63,694 nt of DNA from Bacteroides sp. GTDB taxonomy: Bacteria; Bacteroidota; Bacteroidia; Bacteroidales; Muribaculaceae. A program made the position numbers and the translations under genes. Location of the stretch: assembly GCA_014801225.1 (NCBI GenBank), contig JAAVEO010000027.1, positions 1 to 63,694 on the forward strand, in the 5' to 3' direction. The notes under the pieces are model-generated. The model was not told the DNA's origin. It made no database searches and worked only from the letters and a program-made list of their open reading frames with translations. Positions 52,789 through 61,473 of this stretch are shown in pieces; position 1 is the first letter of the stretch; every line of letters starts with the position of its first letter.

Positions 52789-53817
52789 TCAATATAATAG
52801 CTCACCAATGCCGCAACTGAGGTTCAGCATCAGAGAAGAACCACCCGGATGAGGCATAGCGTAGGATACGCCCATTGCCCAGGATTTCACTTTAAGTCCC
52901 AGCCCGAGGGAGAAGCCGGAGAGGAAGTTACGGTGATAAAGACTCATATCGGTGGAGCGCTTGTAATTGTAACCCAGCGCGGCATAGAATTTCTCCGAGG
53001 GCTGGTATTGCAGGCCGAAGATAAGATGACGGAAAAGATCGCTTCCGAAATTATTTTTAAGCACTTGCTGTTTGTCGGGGTCATCCTTATCATGAGTGTA
53101 ATAAGGAAGTTTCCATTTCGTGAGATGCGATGCTGTGATTGAGATAGCGAAGGGAGATGTGCCGAGACTCTGCATGTATCCAAGCTGAATATCAAATGGG
53201 AGACGGTCATAATCCTTATCGAAGCGCTTCAATTGTCCGCCCATATTCTTCAACACTACGGAGAAGCTGAGATCGGTCTCCTCATTGTAATAGTTGATAC
53301 CGAGATCGGCTGCCATGGCGAATGCATTGTAGTCGGCATAATTGCTATATATCATCTTGAAATTGATACCTCCACGCAGACGATCGGTGATATCATGGGC
53401 GTATGTGCCTTCGAACACTACATCCTGAGGAGCAAACGAACCCATTGCCACGCCGTCGGAGCCGTATTCGGTCATAGAACCATAATTAAGATACCGGATA
53501 CCGGCCGCCCAGGCTCCTCGCTCGCCGGCTGCCATACCATAGCGTATACCGGCGAAATTACTTGTACCCATATAGAGCATATAGTTGACACCGAGCTGCA
53601 TATCGATTTCCGGACCGAGCAGGGCCGGGTTGGCATCGGTGAGGGTGATATCGTCGTCAATCACGGCAATATTTGTGCCTCCCAACCCCCACACGTGGGA
53701 GGAAGTCGGGATATTGAGAAATTCATAGGCAGTCTCTCCCTGCTCGGCTCGGGCGGAAGCAGCAAAACCTATGATGACGGCAGCCGCCGACGCGTATCTT
53801 ATCAATGATGCTTTCAT
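52789..53817 (-). CDS. porQ: Type IX secretion protein PorQ
   Basis: 342 residues. Signal peptide (to ~24), then AYEFLNIPTSSHVWGLGGTN and NPALLGPEIDMQLGVNYMLY, the characteristic start of PorQ, in the FadL/PorV-like 14-strand barrel family, with an aromatic end (GIGELLY). In Porphyromonas gingivalis PorQ works with PorZ and PorU, attaching cargo to the surface. No porU, porZ or porV gene is in this window. The presence of a T9SS-tailed sialidase and a plug protein agrees with a working system elsewhere in the genome. Confidence 0.88.
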   Translation of the reverse strand: MKASLIRYASAAAVIIGFAASARAEQGETAYEFLNIPTSSHVWGLGGTNIAVIDDDITLTDANPALLGPEIDMQLGVNYMLYMGTSNFAGIRYGMAAGERGAWAAGIRYLNYGSMTEYGSDGVAMGSFAPQDVVFEGTYAHDITDRLRGGINFKMIYSNYADYNAFAMAADLGINYYNEETDLSFSVVLKNMGGQLKRFDKDYDRLPFDIQLGYMQSLGTSPFAISITASHLTKWKLPYYTHDKDDPDKQQVLKNNFGSDLFRHLIFGLQYQPSEKFYAALGYNYKRSTDMSLYHRNFLSGFSLGLGLKVKSWAMGVSYAMPHPGGSSLMLNLSCGIGELLY

Positions 53818-53972
53818 ATCTACTCCCTATTATAACGAAAGTAAGGCCCGCGTATTGCAGAAGAAGCTTCCGCATGGAGGGAATGCAGGAAAATAAGCCT
53901 TCGGGGAAGAGGACCGGAAATAGAAAAAAATTGTGAACGCAAGATAAAGAAAAGATGATAAACACATGAAAT

Positions 53973-54003
53973 TTTGCGGATTGAAAAAAAATGCGTAACT
54001 TTG
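53973..54003 (+). promoter_or_regulatory. Promoter of rplS
   Basis: TTTG (53973-53976), 19 bases, TAACTTTG (53996-54003), both perfect. An in-frame ATG at 53991 lies inside it, which rules out that start for rplS. Confidence 0.8.
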
Positions 54004-54077
54004 TCGCCGAATTTGCAATCTCTGGGAGGACATGGAAGCCTGCTACATTGCAAACTAACCAATTTACATACAAAGAA

Positions 54078-54437
54078 ATGGACTTAATCAAGATTGCAGA
54101 GGAGGCATTTGCCACCCCTAAGAAAAATTTCGACGAGTTCGGTCCCGGCGACACTATCACAGTTGCCTACCGTATCAAGGAGGGTAACAAGGAGAGAATC
54201 CAGCAGTACCGCGGCGTCGTGATCCGCATCAACGGTCACGAGGACAAGAAGCGCTTCACAGTGCGTAAGATTTCCGACGGTATCGGCGTGGAGAGAATTT
54301 TCCCCATCGAGTCTCCTTTCATCGAGTCGATCACAGTCAACAAGTATGGCAAGGTACGTCGTGCCAAGCTTTACTATCTCCGCGGTCTTACAGGTAAGAA
54401 AGCCCGTATCAAGGAGCGCCGCGTGAAGAAGGCTTAA
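54078..54437 (+). CDS. rplS: Ribosomal protein bL19
   Basis: 119 residues from ATG 54078 ([11 protein letters not shown]). [20 protein letters not shown], then [13 protein letters not shown] and [20 protein letters not shown] are the bL19 hallmarks. It sits at the subunit interface. It is monocistronic with a consensus promoter and terminator. The usual companions rimM and trmD are not here. Confidence 0.96.
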   Translation: MDLIKIAEEAFATPKKNFDEFGPGDTITVAYRIKEGNKERIQQYRGVVIRINGHEDKKRFTVRKISDGIGVERIFPIESPFIESITVNKYGKVRRAKLYYLRGLTGKKARIKERRVKKA

Positions 54438-54475
54438 AAAGCTTGATTTTCCACAATCGGCAAAAACAACATAAG

Positions 54476-54511
54476 AGGGGAACGTCATTCAAAACATGGC
54501 GTTCCCCTTTT
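54476..54511 (+). terminator. Terminator of rplS
   Basis: AGGGGAACG (54476-54484) pairs with CGTTCCCCT (54500-54508), then TTTT. Confidence 0.8.
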
Positions 54512-54517
54512 ATGCGT

Positions 54518-54548
54518 TTTGTAAGATTACGAATTTTTAGTAATTTTG
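54518..54548 (+). promoter_or_regulatory. Promoter of gpmI
   Basis: TTTG (54518-54521), 19 bases, TAATTTTG (54541-54548), both perfect. The leader would be about 110 bases. Confidence 0.75.
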
Positions 54549-54663
54549 CACAATCCAAGTACACCTCACACGTGTTATAAAGAAATATATGGCGCGGCTG
54601 AAGGTGTCAGCTTGCGATAATATATCTACGTAAACAAATCTTAGAAAAAAGAAAATAAAGGTT

Positions 54664-56184
54664 ATGTCACAGACTAAGAAATCCCTTCTTATCATTCTCG
54701 ACGGTTATGGCCTCGGCGATCATAAGAAGGATGACGCTATCTTCAATACCCCCACTCCCTATATGGATTCTCTCTTTGCGGAGTATCCCAATTCCAAGTT
54801 GCAAGCCAGTGGTGAATACGTAGGTCTGCCCGACGGTCAGATGGGCAACTCCGAGGTAGGACACCTCAATATCGGCGCAGGCCGTGTGGTATATCAGGAT
54901 CTCGTGAAGATCAACCGCGCCATCGCGGACGGTTCTTTCGCCGAGAATCCCGAAGTGAAGAGCGCTTTCTCCTATGCCAAGGAACACAATGTGCCTATCC
55001 ATTTCATGGGCCTTACCTCTCCCGGCGGCGTACACTCCTCTCTGCAGCATCTCTATGCTCTCTGCGACACTGCCAAGGCTTATGAACTCGACAAGGTATT
55101 CATCCATTGCTTCATGGATGGACGTGACACTGACCCCGAGAGCGGTGCAGGCTATCTCGCACAGGTGCGTGACCACTGCGAGAAGAGCGCCGGCGTGATT
55201 GCCGACGTTGTAGGACGCTACTATGCTATGGACCGAGACCACCGTTGGGAGCGTCTGAAAGAGGCTTATGACCTCCTCGTGAAGGGTGAGGGACGCAAGG
55301 CTTCAGATATGGTGAAAGCCGTGGAGGAATCATACGCAGAGGGTGTGACCGACGAGTTTATCAAACCTATCGTGAATGATACTGTGGACGGTCGTATCGG
55401 CGAGGGCCACGTAGTGATTTTCTTCAACTATCGCAACGACCGTGCCAAAGAGCTCACCCATGTGCTCACTCTCAAGGAGGAGGATGGCATGAAGCCTATC
55501 CCCGGCTTGCAATTCTATTGCATGACCCCGTATGACGATTCTTTCAAAGAGCATGTGCATATTCTCTTCCCTAAGGGGGATGTGCCCATGACTCTCGCTG
55601 AGTACCTTTCCAAACAGGGTAAGAAGCAGCTTCATATAGCTGAGACGGAGAAGTATGCCCATGTGACGTTCTTCTTCAATGGCGGACGCGAGCAACCATT
55701 CGAGGGTGAGGACCGAATACTCGTGGCTTCTCCAAAAGTGGCTACTTACGACCTCAAGCCGGAGATGTCGGCTCCCGAGGTGACTGAGAAACTTGTGGCC
55801 GCTATCGACACCGAGAAGTATGACTTCATCGTAGTAAACTTCGCCAATGGCGATATGGTGGGCCATACAGGTGTATATCCCGCAATCCAGAAGGCCGTAG
55901 AGGCGCTTGACGTCTGCGTGCATGATGTGGTGGAGGCTGCCAAGGCTCACGGCTATGAAACTATCATCATTGCCGACCACGGCAACGCCGACCATGCCAT
56001 GAACGAGGATGGCACTCCTAACACGGCTCACTCTCTAAATCCGGTGCCTTTCATCTATATCGGTTCCGACAAGAATGCCAAGACTGCCGATGGGCGTCTG
56101 GCCGATGTAGCTCCCTCTATACTTCATCTGATGGGACTACCTCAGCCGAAGGAGATGGATGGCAACAATCTTATCACTGAGTGA
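54664..56184 (+). CDS. gpmI: Cofactor-independent phosphoglycerate mutase
   Basis: Interconverts 3- and 2-phosphoglycerate in glycolysis with two Mn ions. 506 residues, alkaline-phosphatase fold. ILDGYGLGD near the start and [17 protein letters not shown] with the phospho-acceptor Ser are clear. [11 protein letters not shown] and [13 protein letters not shown] supply further metal ligands. Standard length. A single-gene unit with its own promoter and the terminator at 56231-56268. Confidence 0.96.
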   Translation: MSQTKKSLLIILDGYGLGDHKKDDAIFNTPTPYMDSLFAEYPNSKLQASGEYVGLPDGQMGNSEVGHLNIGAGRVVYQDLVKINRAIADGSFAENPEVKSAFSYAKEHNVPIHFMGLTSPGGVHSSLQHLYALCDTAKAYELDKVFIHCFMDGRDTDPESGAGYLAQVRDHCEKSAGVIADVVGRYYAMDRDHRWERLKEAYDLLVKGEGRKASDMVKAVEESYAEGVTDEFIKPIVNDTVDGRIGEGHVVIFFNYRNDRAKELTHVLTLKEEDGMKPIPGLQFYCMTPYDDSFKEHVHILFPKGDVPMTLAEYLSKQGKKQLHIAETEKYAHVTFFFNGGREQPFEGEDRILVASPKVATYDLKPEMSAPEVTEKLVAAIDTEKYDFIVVNFANGDMVGHTGVYPAIQKAVEALDVCVHDVVEAAKAHGYETIIIADHGNADHAMNEDGTPNTAHSLNPVPFIYIGSDKNAKTADGRLADVAPSILHLMGLPQPKEMDGNNLITE

Positions 56185-56230
56185 TTATAATCCGGATCTA
56201 ATGAATCCGAGGTATACATAAGTAAGCAAG

Positions 56231-56268
56231 GAGGGTGCATAGGAAGTTTATCCCGATGCACCCTCTTT
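56231..56268 (+). terminator. Terminator of gpmI
   Basis: GAGGGTGCAT (56231-56240) pairs with ATGCACCCTC (56256-56265), then TTT. An in-frame ATG for the next gene at 56235 falls inside this stem. Confidence 0.75.
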
Positions 56269-56300
56269 CGTATTCTTACATCCTATTTTTACACATTATA

Positions 56301-57158
56301 ATGGCTGACAATTATCTTGAAAAACGGATGGAGGACCTTCGTAACGGGCGTTTAGGGACTTCATCTTCAACGCGTATCCGCACGACAGGTGCAAAGAAGG
56401 AGACTCGCTCCTCGCTCCCGATGGAAGGCTTGCGAGTAGTCGTGACCGGCGGAGCCTGTGGTATCGGGCATGAAATTGTAAAGGAATTCCGCAAGGCGGG
56501 AGCGAGTGTGGATATAGTGGATATTGACCGAAAGAACGGTATGGCCACCGCACAAGCTACAGGAGCTATGTTCCATCCCGTAGATCTGGCTGACGCTCAG
56601 GCGTATACCGACTGCCTTACACGAATCATAGAATACCGCAAGGATATTGACGTCATAGTGAATGATGCCGCTATAATGGATTTCTGCAGTATTGAGGAGA
56701 ATGATGCGGAGCGATTGATCAGGAGCATGCAGGTGAATGTGGCGCCTATTCTTACGGGAGCATCTTTGCTGGCGCGTCATAGAGCCTCGCTTCCGGAGGA
56801 GAATCCCTACGGCGGACGAATCATAAATATATCAAGCACACGCGCCATGATGAGCGAGGAGGGAACGGAGTGTTATTCGGCATCGAAAGGGGCCGTCAGT
56901 GCGCTGACCCATGCCTTGATGATGTCGTTGGCGAAGTATGGTATCACTGTCAATTCCATTTCTCCGGGGTGGATTCTTACTGATCCTTCCGAACCGACCT
57001 CGGAGGCCGACCGTATGCAACACCCTTCGCGAAGAATCGGGACACCGGCTGATGTGGCGAGAATATGTCTTTTTATAGCGCAACGTGACAATAATTTTAT
57101 CAACGGCGAAAATATCACCGTTGACGGCGGTATGACCCGGCGCATGATCTATGTATGA
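56301..57158 (+). CDS. Short-chain dehydrogenase/reductase with N-terminal extension
   Basis: 285 residues from ATG 56301 (MADNYLEKRMEDL). A ~42-residue charged extension precedes the Rossmann core: TGGACGIG (49-56), VDIVDIDRKNG (acidic residue favouring NAD), DVIVNDAAIMD, NISSTRAMMS and the catalytic YSASKGAV. It ends GENITVDGGMTRRMIYV, a normal classical-SDR end. The substrate is not predictable. The extension (RNGRLGTSSSTRIRTTGAKK) is atypical for stand-alone SDRs but no domain is recognised in it. Confidence 0.85.
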   Translation: MADNYLEKRMEDLRNGRLGTSSSTRIRTTGAKKETRSSLPMEGLRVVVTGGACGIGHEIVKEFRKAGASVDIVDIDRKNGMATAQATGAMFHPVDLADAQAYTDCLTRIIEYRKDIDVIVNDAAIMDFCSIEENDAERLIRSMQVNVAPILTGASLLARHRASLPEENPYGGRIINISSTRAMMSEEGTECYSASKGAVSALTHALMMSLAKYGITVNSISPGWILTDPSEPTSEADRMQHPSRRIGTPADVARICLFIAQRDNNFINGENITVDGGMTRRMIYV

Positions 57159-57169
57159 TTCAAGATTAT

Positions 57170-57201
57170 TTTGCTGAGTCGGGAGATTTTGATTATTTTT
57201 G
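57170..57201 (+). promoter_or_regulatory. Promoter of the 5'-nucleotidase gene
   Basis: TTTG (57170-57173), 20 bases, TATTTTTG (57194-57201), starting 12 bases after the SDR stop. Confidence 0.65.
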
Positions 57202-57240
57202 CAGGGATAAGATATTATAATCGGTTAAGACCTCAAAATT

Positions 57241-58818
57241 ATGGATCGCAAAAGTATCATATCCATCTTTTCAGCCGCTTTGTTGGCAATAGCGCCGACG
57301 GCGGCCGAGCGCCTCATCATCCTACATACCAACGACACACATTCCAATATCGATCCGGCTGCTGACGGCACGGGTGGTATTCTGCAACGCAAGGCTATCA
57401 TGGATTCGGTAAAGAAAGCCGAGAAAAACGTGATTACAGTAGATGCCGGGGATGCTGTACAGGGATCTTTGTATTTCAAATATTTCCGTGGAGATGTGGA
57501 GTATCCCTTGATGGATATGTCGGGATATGATATCCGCATTTTGGGTAATCATGAATTTGACAACGGTCTTGAGGAGTTGGCAAAGCGATGGCGTAATGTG
57601 CAGGGTGCTCGCCTTTCGGCCAATTATGATTTCTCCGGCACTCCGGCCGAAGGGATTTTCCAACCTTACGTAATCAAGAAAGTGGGAGGAAAGAAGATAG
57701 GATTCATGGGTATCAATGTAGATCCCGAGAGTCTTATCGCTTATTCCTGCTATCCGGGGATGAAATTCAAGGATATTATCGAGACTGCCAACCGCACGGC
57801 TGACATTCTGCGTAATGAGAAAGGTTGTGATCTGATAGTGGCGGTCACCCATATAGGCTATACGAAAGAGAGTCCTGAAAAGACCACTGATGTGGAATTG
57901 GCTATGGCATCTTCAGATATCGATGTAATAGTGGGGGGACACTCGCACACACTCATTGACCCGGCCCATCCCGAGAAGTATCCTCACATCGTGACCAATC
58001 GCAACGGTCGCCCGGTCCTTATCACACAGACGGGGAAATATGGACGTAACATAGGCAGAATCGAGATAGATCTCGATATGCTTAAGGAGACCACTCCTGC
58101 GGATTATGGCTATACGCTTATTCCGGTGACCGATCGTTTTGCGGAATCACAATTGGATGCAAAGATGATAACGTTTCTCACGCCTTACCGTCAGGCGGTG
58201 GATTCCGTAAATTCCCATGTAATCGGGAAGTCGACATATCATCTCCGTAATTCCGACCGTAACGGCGGGTATGGAAATTTCGCGGCAGACTTCGGAATGT
58301 GGTATGGCAATCTAAAGGCCGATTCTCTTTCGGCTGGGGGGGAAGTCATGAAGCGTCCGGATATGGCCATCATGAATATCGGCGGAATAAGGCAGGAGAT
58401 GCCTGAGGGTGATATAACGGAGGGGCAGATACTCTCCACTTTCCCTTTCTCCAATCACATGGTGATGATTTCATTAAAGGGTCGCGATATTATTGATGCC
58501 CTCGCTGTGGCGGCAAAGAAGGGCGGCGAAGCTATCAGCGGCAATGTAAGAGTTGTGACGGACGCAGACAAGAATCTGCGTAGAGTAGTCATCAATGGAG
58601 TTCCCATGAATCCGGAGACTACATATAATGTCATCACAATCGATTATGTAGCGGAAGGGAATGACGATTTGCGTACGCTTGCCAATCACGAGAAGGTATG
58701 GCGCGATGAAATAGAAATGTGTGCGCCCATGCTTCGCTATATCAATCATCTTTCGGAATTGGGATTGCCTGTGGCACCTGATCCCACCGGACGTTTCATG
58801 ATAGATATTAATCCTTGA
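57241..58818 (+). CDS. Secreted 5'-nucleotidase / UshA-type metallophosphatase
   Basis: 525 residues with a signal peptide ending near PTAAE. N-terminal metallophosphoesterase domain: LHTNDTHSNIDP, DAGDAVQGS, GNHEFD and GGHSHT provide the two-metal site. C-terminal 5'-nucleotidase domain (~330-525) has GNFAADF, NIGGIRQEM and TTYNVITIDYVAEGNDD. Periplasmic salvage of nucleotides or UDP-sugars is the expected role. A GH3 lipoprotein gene follows after 4 bases, so they form one operon. Confidence 0.92.
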   Translation: MDRKSIISIFSAALLAIAPTAAERLIILHTNDTHSNIDPAADGTGGILQRKAIMDSVKKAEKNVITVDAGDAVQGSLYFKYFRGDVEYPLMDMSGYDIRILGNHEFDNGLEELAKRWRNVQGARLSANYDFSGTPAEGIFQPYVIKKVGGKKIGFMGINVDPESLIAYSCYPGMKFKDIIETANRTADILRNEKGCDLIVAVTHIGYTKESPEKTTDVELAMASSDIDVIVGGHSHTLIDPAHPEKYPHIVTNRNGRPVLITQTGKYGRNIGRIEIDLDMLKETTPADYGYTLIPVTDRFAESQLDAKMITFLTPYRQAVDSVNSHVIGKSTYHLRNSDRNGGYGNFAADFGMWYGNLKADSLSAGGEVMKRPDMAIMNIGGIRQEMPEGDITEGQILSTFPFSNHMVMISLKGRDIIDALAVAAKKGGEAISGNVRVVTDADKNLRRVVINGVPMNPETTYNVITIDYVAEGNDDLRTLANHEKVWRDEIEMCAPMLRYINHLSELGLPVAPDPTGRFMIDINP

Positions 58819-58822
58819 TTAC

Positions 58823-60031
58823 ATGCGGAGCCTCTTCTTCCTGTGTGTGTCACTACTGCTGTTTTGTTCGGCGGGGTGCGGGCGGAGTGTGGCAGTAGGC
58901 CATGACTCCGTCTCTACTTCGACTACCCCTCCTCTTTCGTCTGCAGAGGTCTGGACCGATTCGCTGTTGCAGGTGATGACATTGGAGGAGAAAGTGGGAC
59001 AACTTTTCATGCCTGCGGTATATAGTCGGCTGGAGGATGCAGATGATGGGATGTTGCGTTTTTATGCCGACAGTTGCCATGTGGGGGGATTGCTTCTCCT
59101 GAAAGGGGATGCGGAGTCGGCGGCAAGTGTGGCCTCCGCGATGACAGCTTATTCCGGTATCGCTCCCTGGATAGCGATTGATGCGGAGTGGGGATTGGGG
59201 ATGAGAATCTCCGATGCTCCACGCTATCCTCGCAACGGACGCATGGATGAGGATGCCGACCAATCGGATCTTTTCGACTATGGGGAGGAGATGGCCCGCG
59301 AATGCAGGGTGCTGGGTATAAATATGGTGATGGGGCCTGTGGCGGATGTTGCTTCGGAGGGGAGTTTCATAGGTAGCCGTAGTTTCGGCAACGATCCCCA
59401 GAGAGTGGCTGACCTTGTGACGGCATACGCCTCCGGTCTGGAGTCAGGAGGGGTGGTGAGTGTGGCCAAGCATTTTCCGGGTCATGGAAGAGGTGGAGCC
59501 GACAGTCATAAGGAAGTGCCTGTAATTATAATTGACAGAGATTCTTTGGAGCGCACTGACCTATATCCTTTCCGCAGATATGCGGATGCGGGATTGTCGG
59601 GTATCATGGCAGGACATATCTCTGTCCCGGCTCTTGATGCCTCAGGGTTGCCGGCCACAGTGTCACGACGTATGCTTACGGAGTTGCTACGTAACGATAT
59701 CGGATTCCGGGGATTGGTGATTACCGACGCGTTGAATATGCGTGGAGCCGCGGGCTATCAGGCGGCGGACGCTATTGCGGCAGGGGCCGACATTGTTGTG
59801 GCGCCCGCGTCTACGTCAGATGAGATACGCGAAATAATAAAAAGGGTAGACAGCGGAGAATTGGATGAAAGTGTGATTGACGATCGATGTGCCAGAGTAT
59901 TACGACAGAAGTATAGTCATAGAGTGGCGGGGCCTTTGCGTAGGCGTGTTCGTCATCCTCGCGGCGAGCGGCTCCGCAGCGTGCTGAGTTTCGGCACCGA
60001 TTCTCTTCAGCAACGTCTTGCTCCACGCTGA
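58823..60031 (+). CDS. GH3 family glycosidase lipoprotein (NagZ-like)
   Basis: 402 residues with lipobox FCSAGC. GH3 domain: MTLEEKVGQLFMP, GPVADVAS, the NagZ-type KHFPGHGRGGADSHKEVP (substrate-binding and His acid/base) and the nucleophile Asp in VITDALNM. Closest in pattern to beta-N-acetylhexosaminidases that act on peptidoglycan fragments or chitobiose. It has only the single TIM-barrel domain. A basic tail (RRRVRHPRGERLR) ends it. Lipid anchoring suggests action in the periplasm or on the cell surface. Confidence 0.88.
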   Translation: MRSLFFLCVSLLLFCSAGCGRSVAVGHDSVSTSTTPPLSSAEVWTDSLLQVMTLEEKVGQLFMPAVYSRLEDADDGMLRFYADSCHVGGLLLLKGDAESAASVASAMTAYSGIAPWIAIDAEWGLGMRISDAPRYPRNGRMDEDADQSDLFDYGEEMARECRVLGINMVMGPVADVASEGSFIGSRSFGNDPQRVADLVTAYASGLESGGVVSVAKHFPGHGRGGADSHKEVPVIIIDRDSLERTDLYPFRRYADAGLSGIMAGHISVPALDASGLPATVSRRMLTELLRNDIGFRGLVITDALNMRGAAGYQAADAIAAGADIVVAPASTSDEIREIIKRVDSGELDESVIDDRCARVLRQKYSHRVAGPLRRRVRHPRGERLRSVLSFGTDSLQQRLAPR

Positions 60032-60096
60032 CCTATAACTTATCCCCTATCCATCGAGAAATGTTGACGCCGGGGCATATTGGAGTCATAACAGGA

Positions 60097-60144
60097 AAAG
60101 CAATAGGGCGAAGTGTCATAAAAGACGCTCCGCCCTATTGCTTT
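60097..60144. terminator. Bidirectional terminator between the GH3 gene and tRNA-Arg
   Basis: A 14-bp stem (60097-60110 with 60131-60144, CAATAGGGCG core), which can extend through AGTGTC/GACGCT. T-rich on the minus-strand side, so it can end the tRNA transcript as well. Confidence 0.8.
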
Positions 60145-60145
60145 G

Positions 60146-60217
60146 TATTCCCATGGGGAGTCGAACCCCAATCGTTGGAACCGGAATCCAATATTCTATC
60201 CATTGAACTATGGGAAC
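60146..60217 (-). tRNA. tRNA-Arg (anticodon CCG)
   Basis: 72 bases on the minus strand. Acceptor GTTCCCA/TGGGAAT (G1-U72 wobble), D arm GTTC...GAAT, anticodon stem TTGGA/TCCAA with loop TTCCGGT, variable loop CGAT, T arm TGGGG-TTCGACT-CCCCA, discriminator A. Anticodon CCG reads CGG. CCA is not encoded. Confidence 0.93.
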
Positions 60218-60234
60218 ATTTGCCGTAGCGACTG

Positions 60235-60242
60235 CAAAGTTA
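60235..60242 (-). promoter_or_regulatory. -7 box of tRNA-Arg
   Basis: TAACTTTG on the minus strand, 17 bases before the mature 5' end. The -33 region has no clear TTG. Confidence 0.5.
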
Positions 60243-60251
60243 ATAATTATT

Positions 60252-60282
60252 TTTGAATTATGGGAATTTGTATGTAATTTTA
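60252..60282 (+). promoter_or_regulatory. Promoter of ung
   Basis: TTTG (60252-60255), 19 bases, TAATTTTA (60275-60282). A second perfect -7 box TAATTTTG lies at 60314-60321, only four bases before the ung ATG, but lacks a good -33 element. Confidence 0.55.
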
Positions 60283-60325
60283 CAATCCGAAACCGCATCT
60301 ATCCTGTGGTTTCTAATTTTGAATT

Positions 60326-60994
60326 ATGGATGTAAGAATCGAAGAGGGATGGAAAAGGGCCTTGGCGGAGGAATTCGACAAGCCTTATTTCTTGCACCTG
60401 ACGGAGATGGTGCGTCAGGAGTATGCCAATCCGGCCGTGAGGATATATCCTCCGGCGAAGGAGATTTTCGCAGCGTTTGACAATTCTCCGTTTGATAACA
60501 CCAAAGTCGTGATTATCGGACAAGATCCTTATCATGGTCCCGGACAAGCCAACGGGCTGTGCTTTTCGGTAAGACCGGGGGTGCAGATGCCACCTTCGCT
60601 CGTGAATATATTCAAGGAGATCGAACAGGATTTGGGCAAACCAATGCCTCCCGACGGGGATCTCTCACGATGGGCTCGGCAGGGTGTGCTATTGCTTAAT
60701 TCTTCTCTTACTGTGAGGGAACATCAGCCTAAGTCACATTCAGGACGCGGTTGGGAGATCTTCACGGATGCTGTAGTGGAACGTCTGGCTTCGGAGAAAG
60801 AGAATCTTGTCTTTCTTCTTTGGGGAAGCGATGCCATCCGTAAGGGTGCGAAAATAGATCGGAAACGCCATCTTGTGCTTACCTCGCCTCACCCCTCCCC
60901 TCTTTCGGCTTACCGGGGATTCTTCGGCAACCGCCATTTCTCGCAAGCCAACGCTTATCTTAAAGCTCATGGCAAGGAGCCTATCGATTGGTGA
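60326..60994 (+). CDS. ung: Uracil-DNA glycosylase
   Basis: Removes uracil from DNA as the first step of base excision repair. 222 residues. Active site GQDPYHG with Asp67, FSV uracil pocket, LLLNSSLTVREHQP and the catalytic-His loop HPSPLSAYRGFFG near the C-terminus. Family 1 length and motifs are complete. A single gene beginning just after its promoter. The next gene follows after 86 bases. Confidence 0.97.
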   Translation: MDVRIEEGWKRALAEEFDKPYFLHLTEMVRQEYANPAVRIYPPAKEIFAAFDNSPFDNTKVVIIGQDPYHGPGQANGLCFSVRPGVQMPPSLVNIFKEIEQDLGKPMPPDGDLSRWARQGVLLLNSSLTVREHQPKSHSGRGWEIFTDAVVERLASEKENLVFLLWGSDAIRKGAKIDRKRHLVLTSPHPSPLSAYRGFFGNRHFSQANAYLKAHGKEPIDW

Positions 60995-61080
60995 TGTTCC
61001 TTCGCAATAGCTTGCGTAAAGAAGAGCGATATAAATATCTTCAGACACTCATTTTTTTGACTTATAAACAATTTCCAAAT

Positions 61081-61473
61081 ATGACACTTCAGGAAAGAAT
61101 AGATAAGGCTATGGAGCTTAGACGCCAAGGGTATAATTGCGCTCAGGCCGTGATTCTCGTATTTCCGGATCTGACCAATCTCAATGATGAGACTGCAGCC
61201 AAGATCTCTTCCGGATTAGGCACGGGAACAGGAGGTATCGGAGAACTTTGCGGCGCGGCCAACGGTATGGCTCTTTGTGCCGGTATGCGCCATGGAGCGG
61301 CTCCAGAGGATAAGGTGGCCGCTATGAAAGATGTAGGCGCACTCTGCCGCCAATTTGCGGAGGGTAACCAAGGTCGTATCCGATGTTGTGAGCTTAAGGG
61401 CAAGGAGGGTATCCGGCCTTGCAACGAGCTGATAGCACAGGCTATCACGATTCTCCATAATTCTATGGAATGA
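61081..61473 (+). CDS. C_GCAxxG_C_C family redox-active protein
   Basis: 130 residues from ATG 61081 (MTLQERIDKAMELRRQG). Conserved cysteines: YNCAQAV, GELCGAANGMALCAG (the GCA-x-x-G block appears as C-G-A-A-N-G), LCRQF, RCCELKG and IRPCNEL. The family (PF09719) is thought to be redox-active or metal-binding, with unknown partners. It overlaps the T9SS plug gene by 4 bases (ATGA), so the two are co-translated. Confidence 0.85.
   Translation: MTLQERIDKAMELRRQGYNCAQAVILVFPDLTNLNDETAAKISSGLGTGTGGIGELCGAANGMALCAGMRHGAAPEDKVAAMKDVGALCRQFAEGNQGRIRCCELKGKEGIRPCNELIAQAITILHNSME

Noticed and set aside
53991..54077. Upstream in-frame start for rplS
   Set aside because: It lies inside the -7 box of the promoter, and bL19 proteins begin at MDLIK-like sequence.
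60146..60217. tRNA-Arg as an attachment site for an integrated element
   Set aside because: No integrase and no direct repeat of the tRNA 3' end. The flanks are ordinary core genes.
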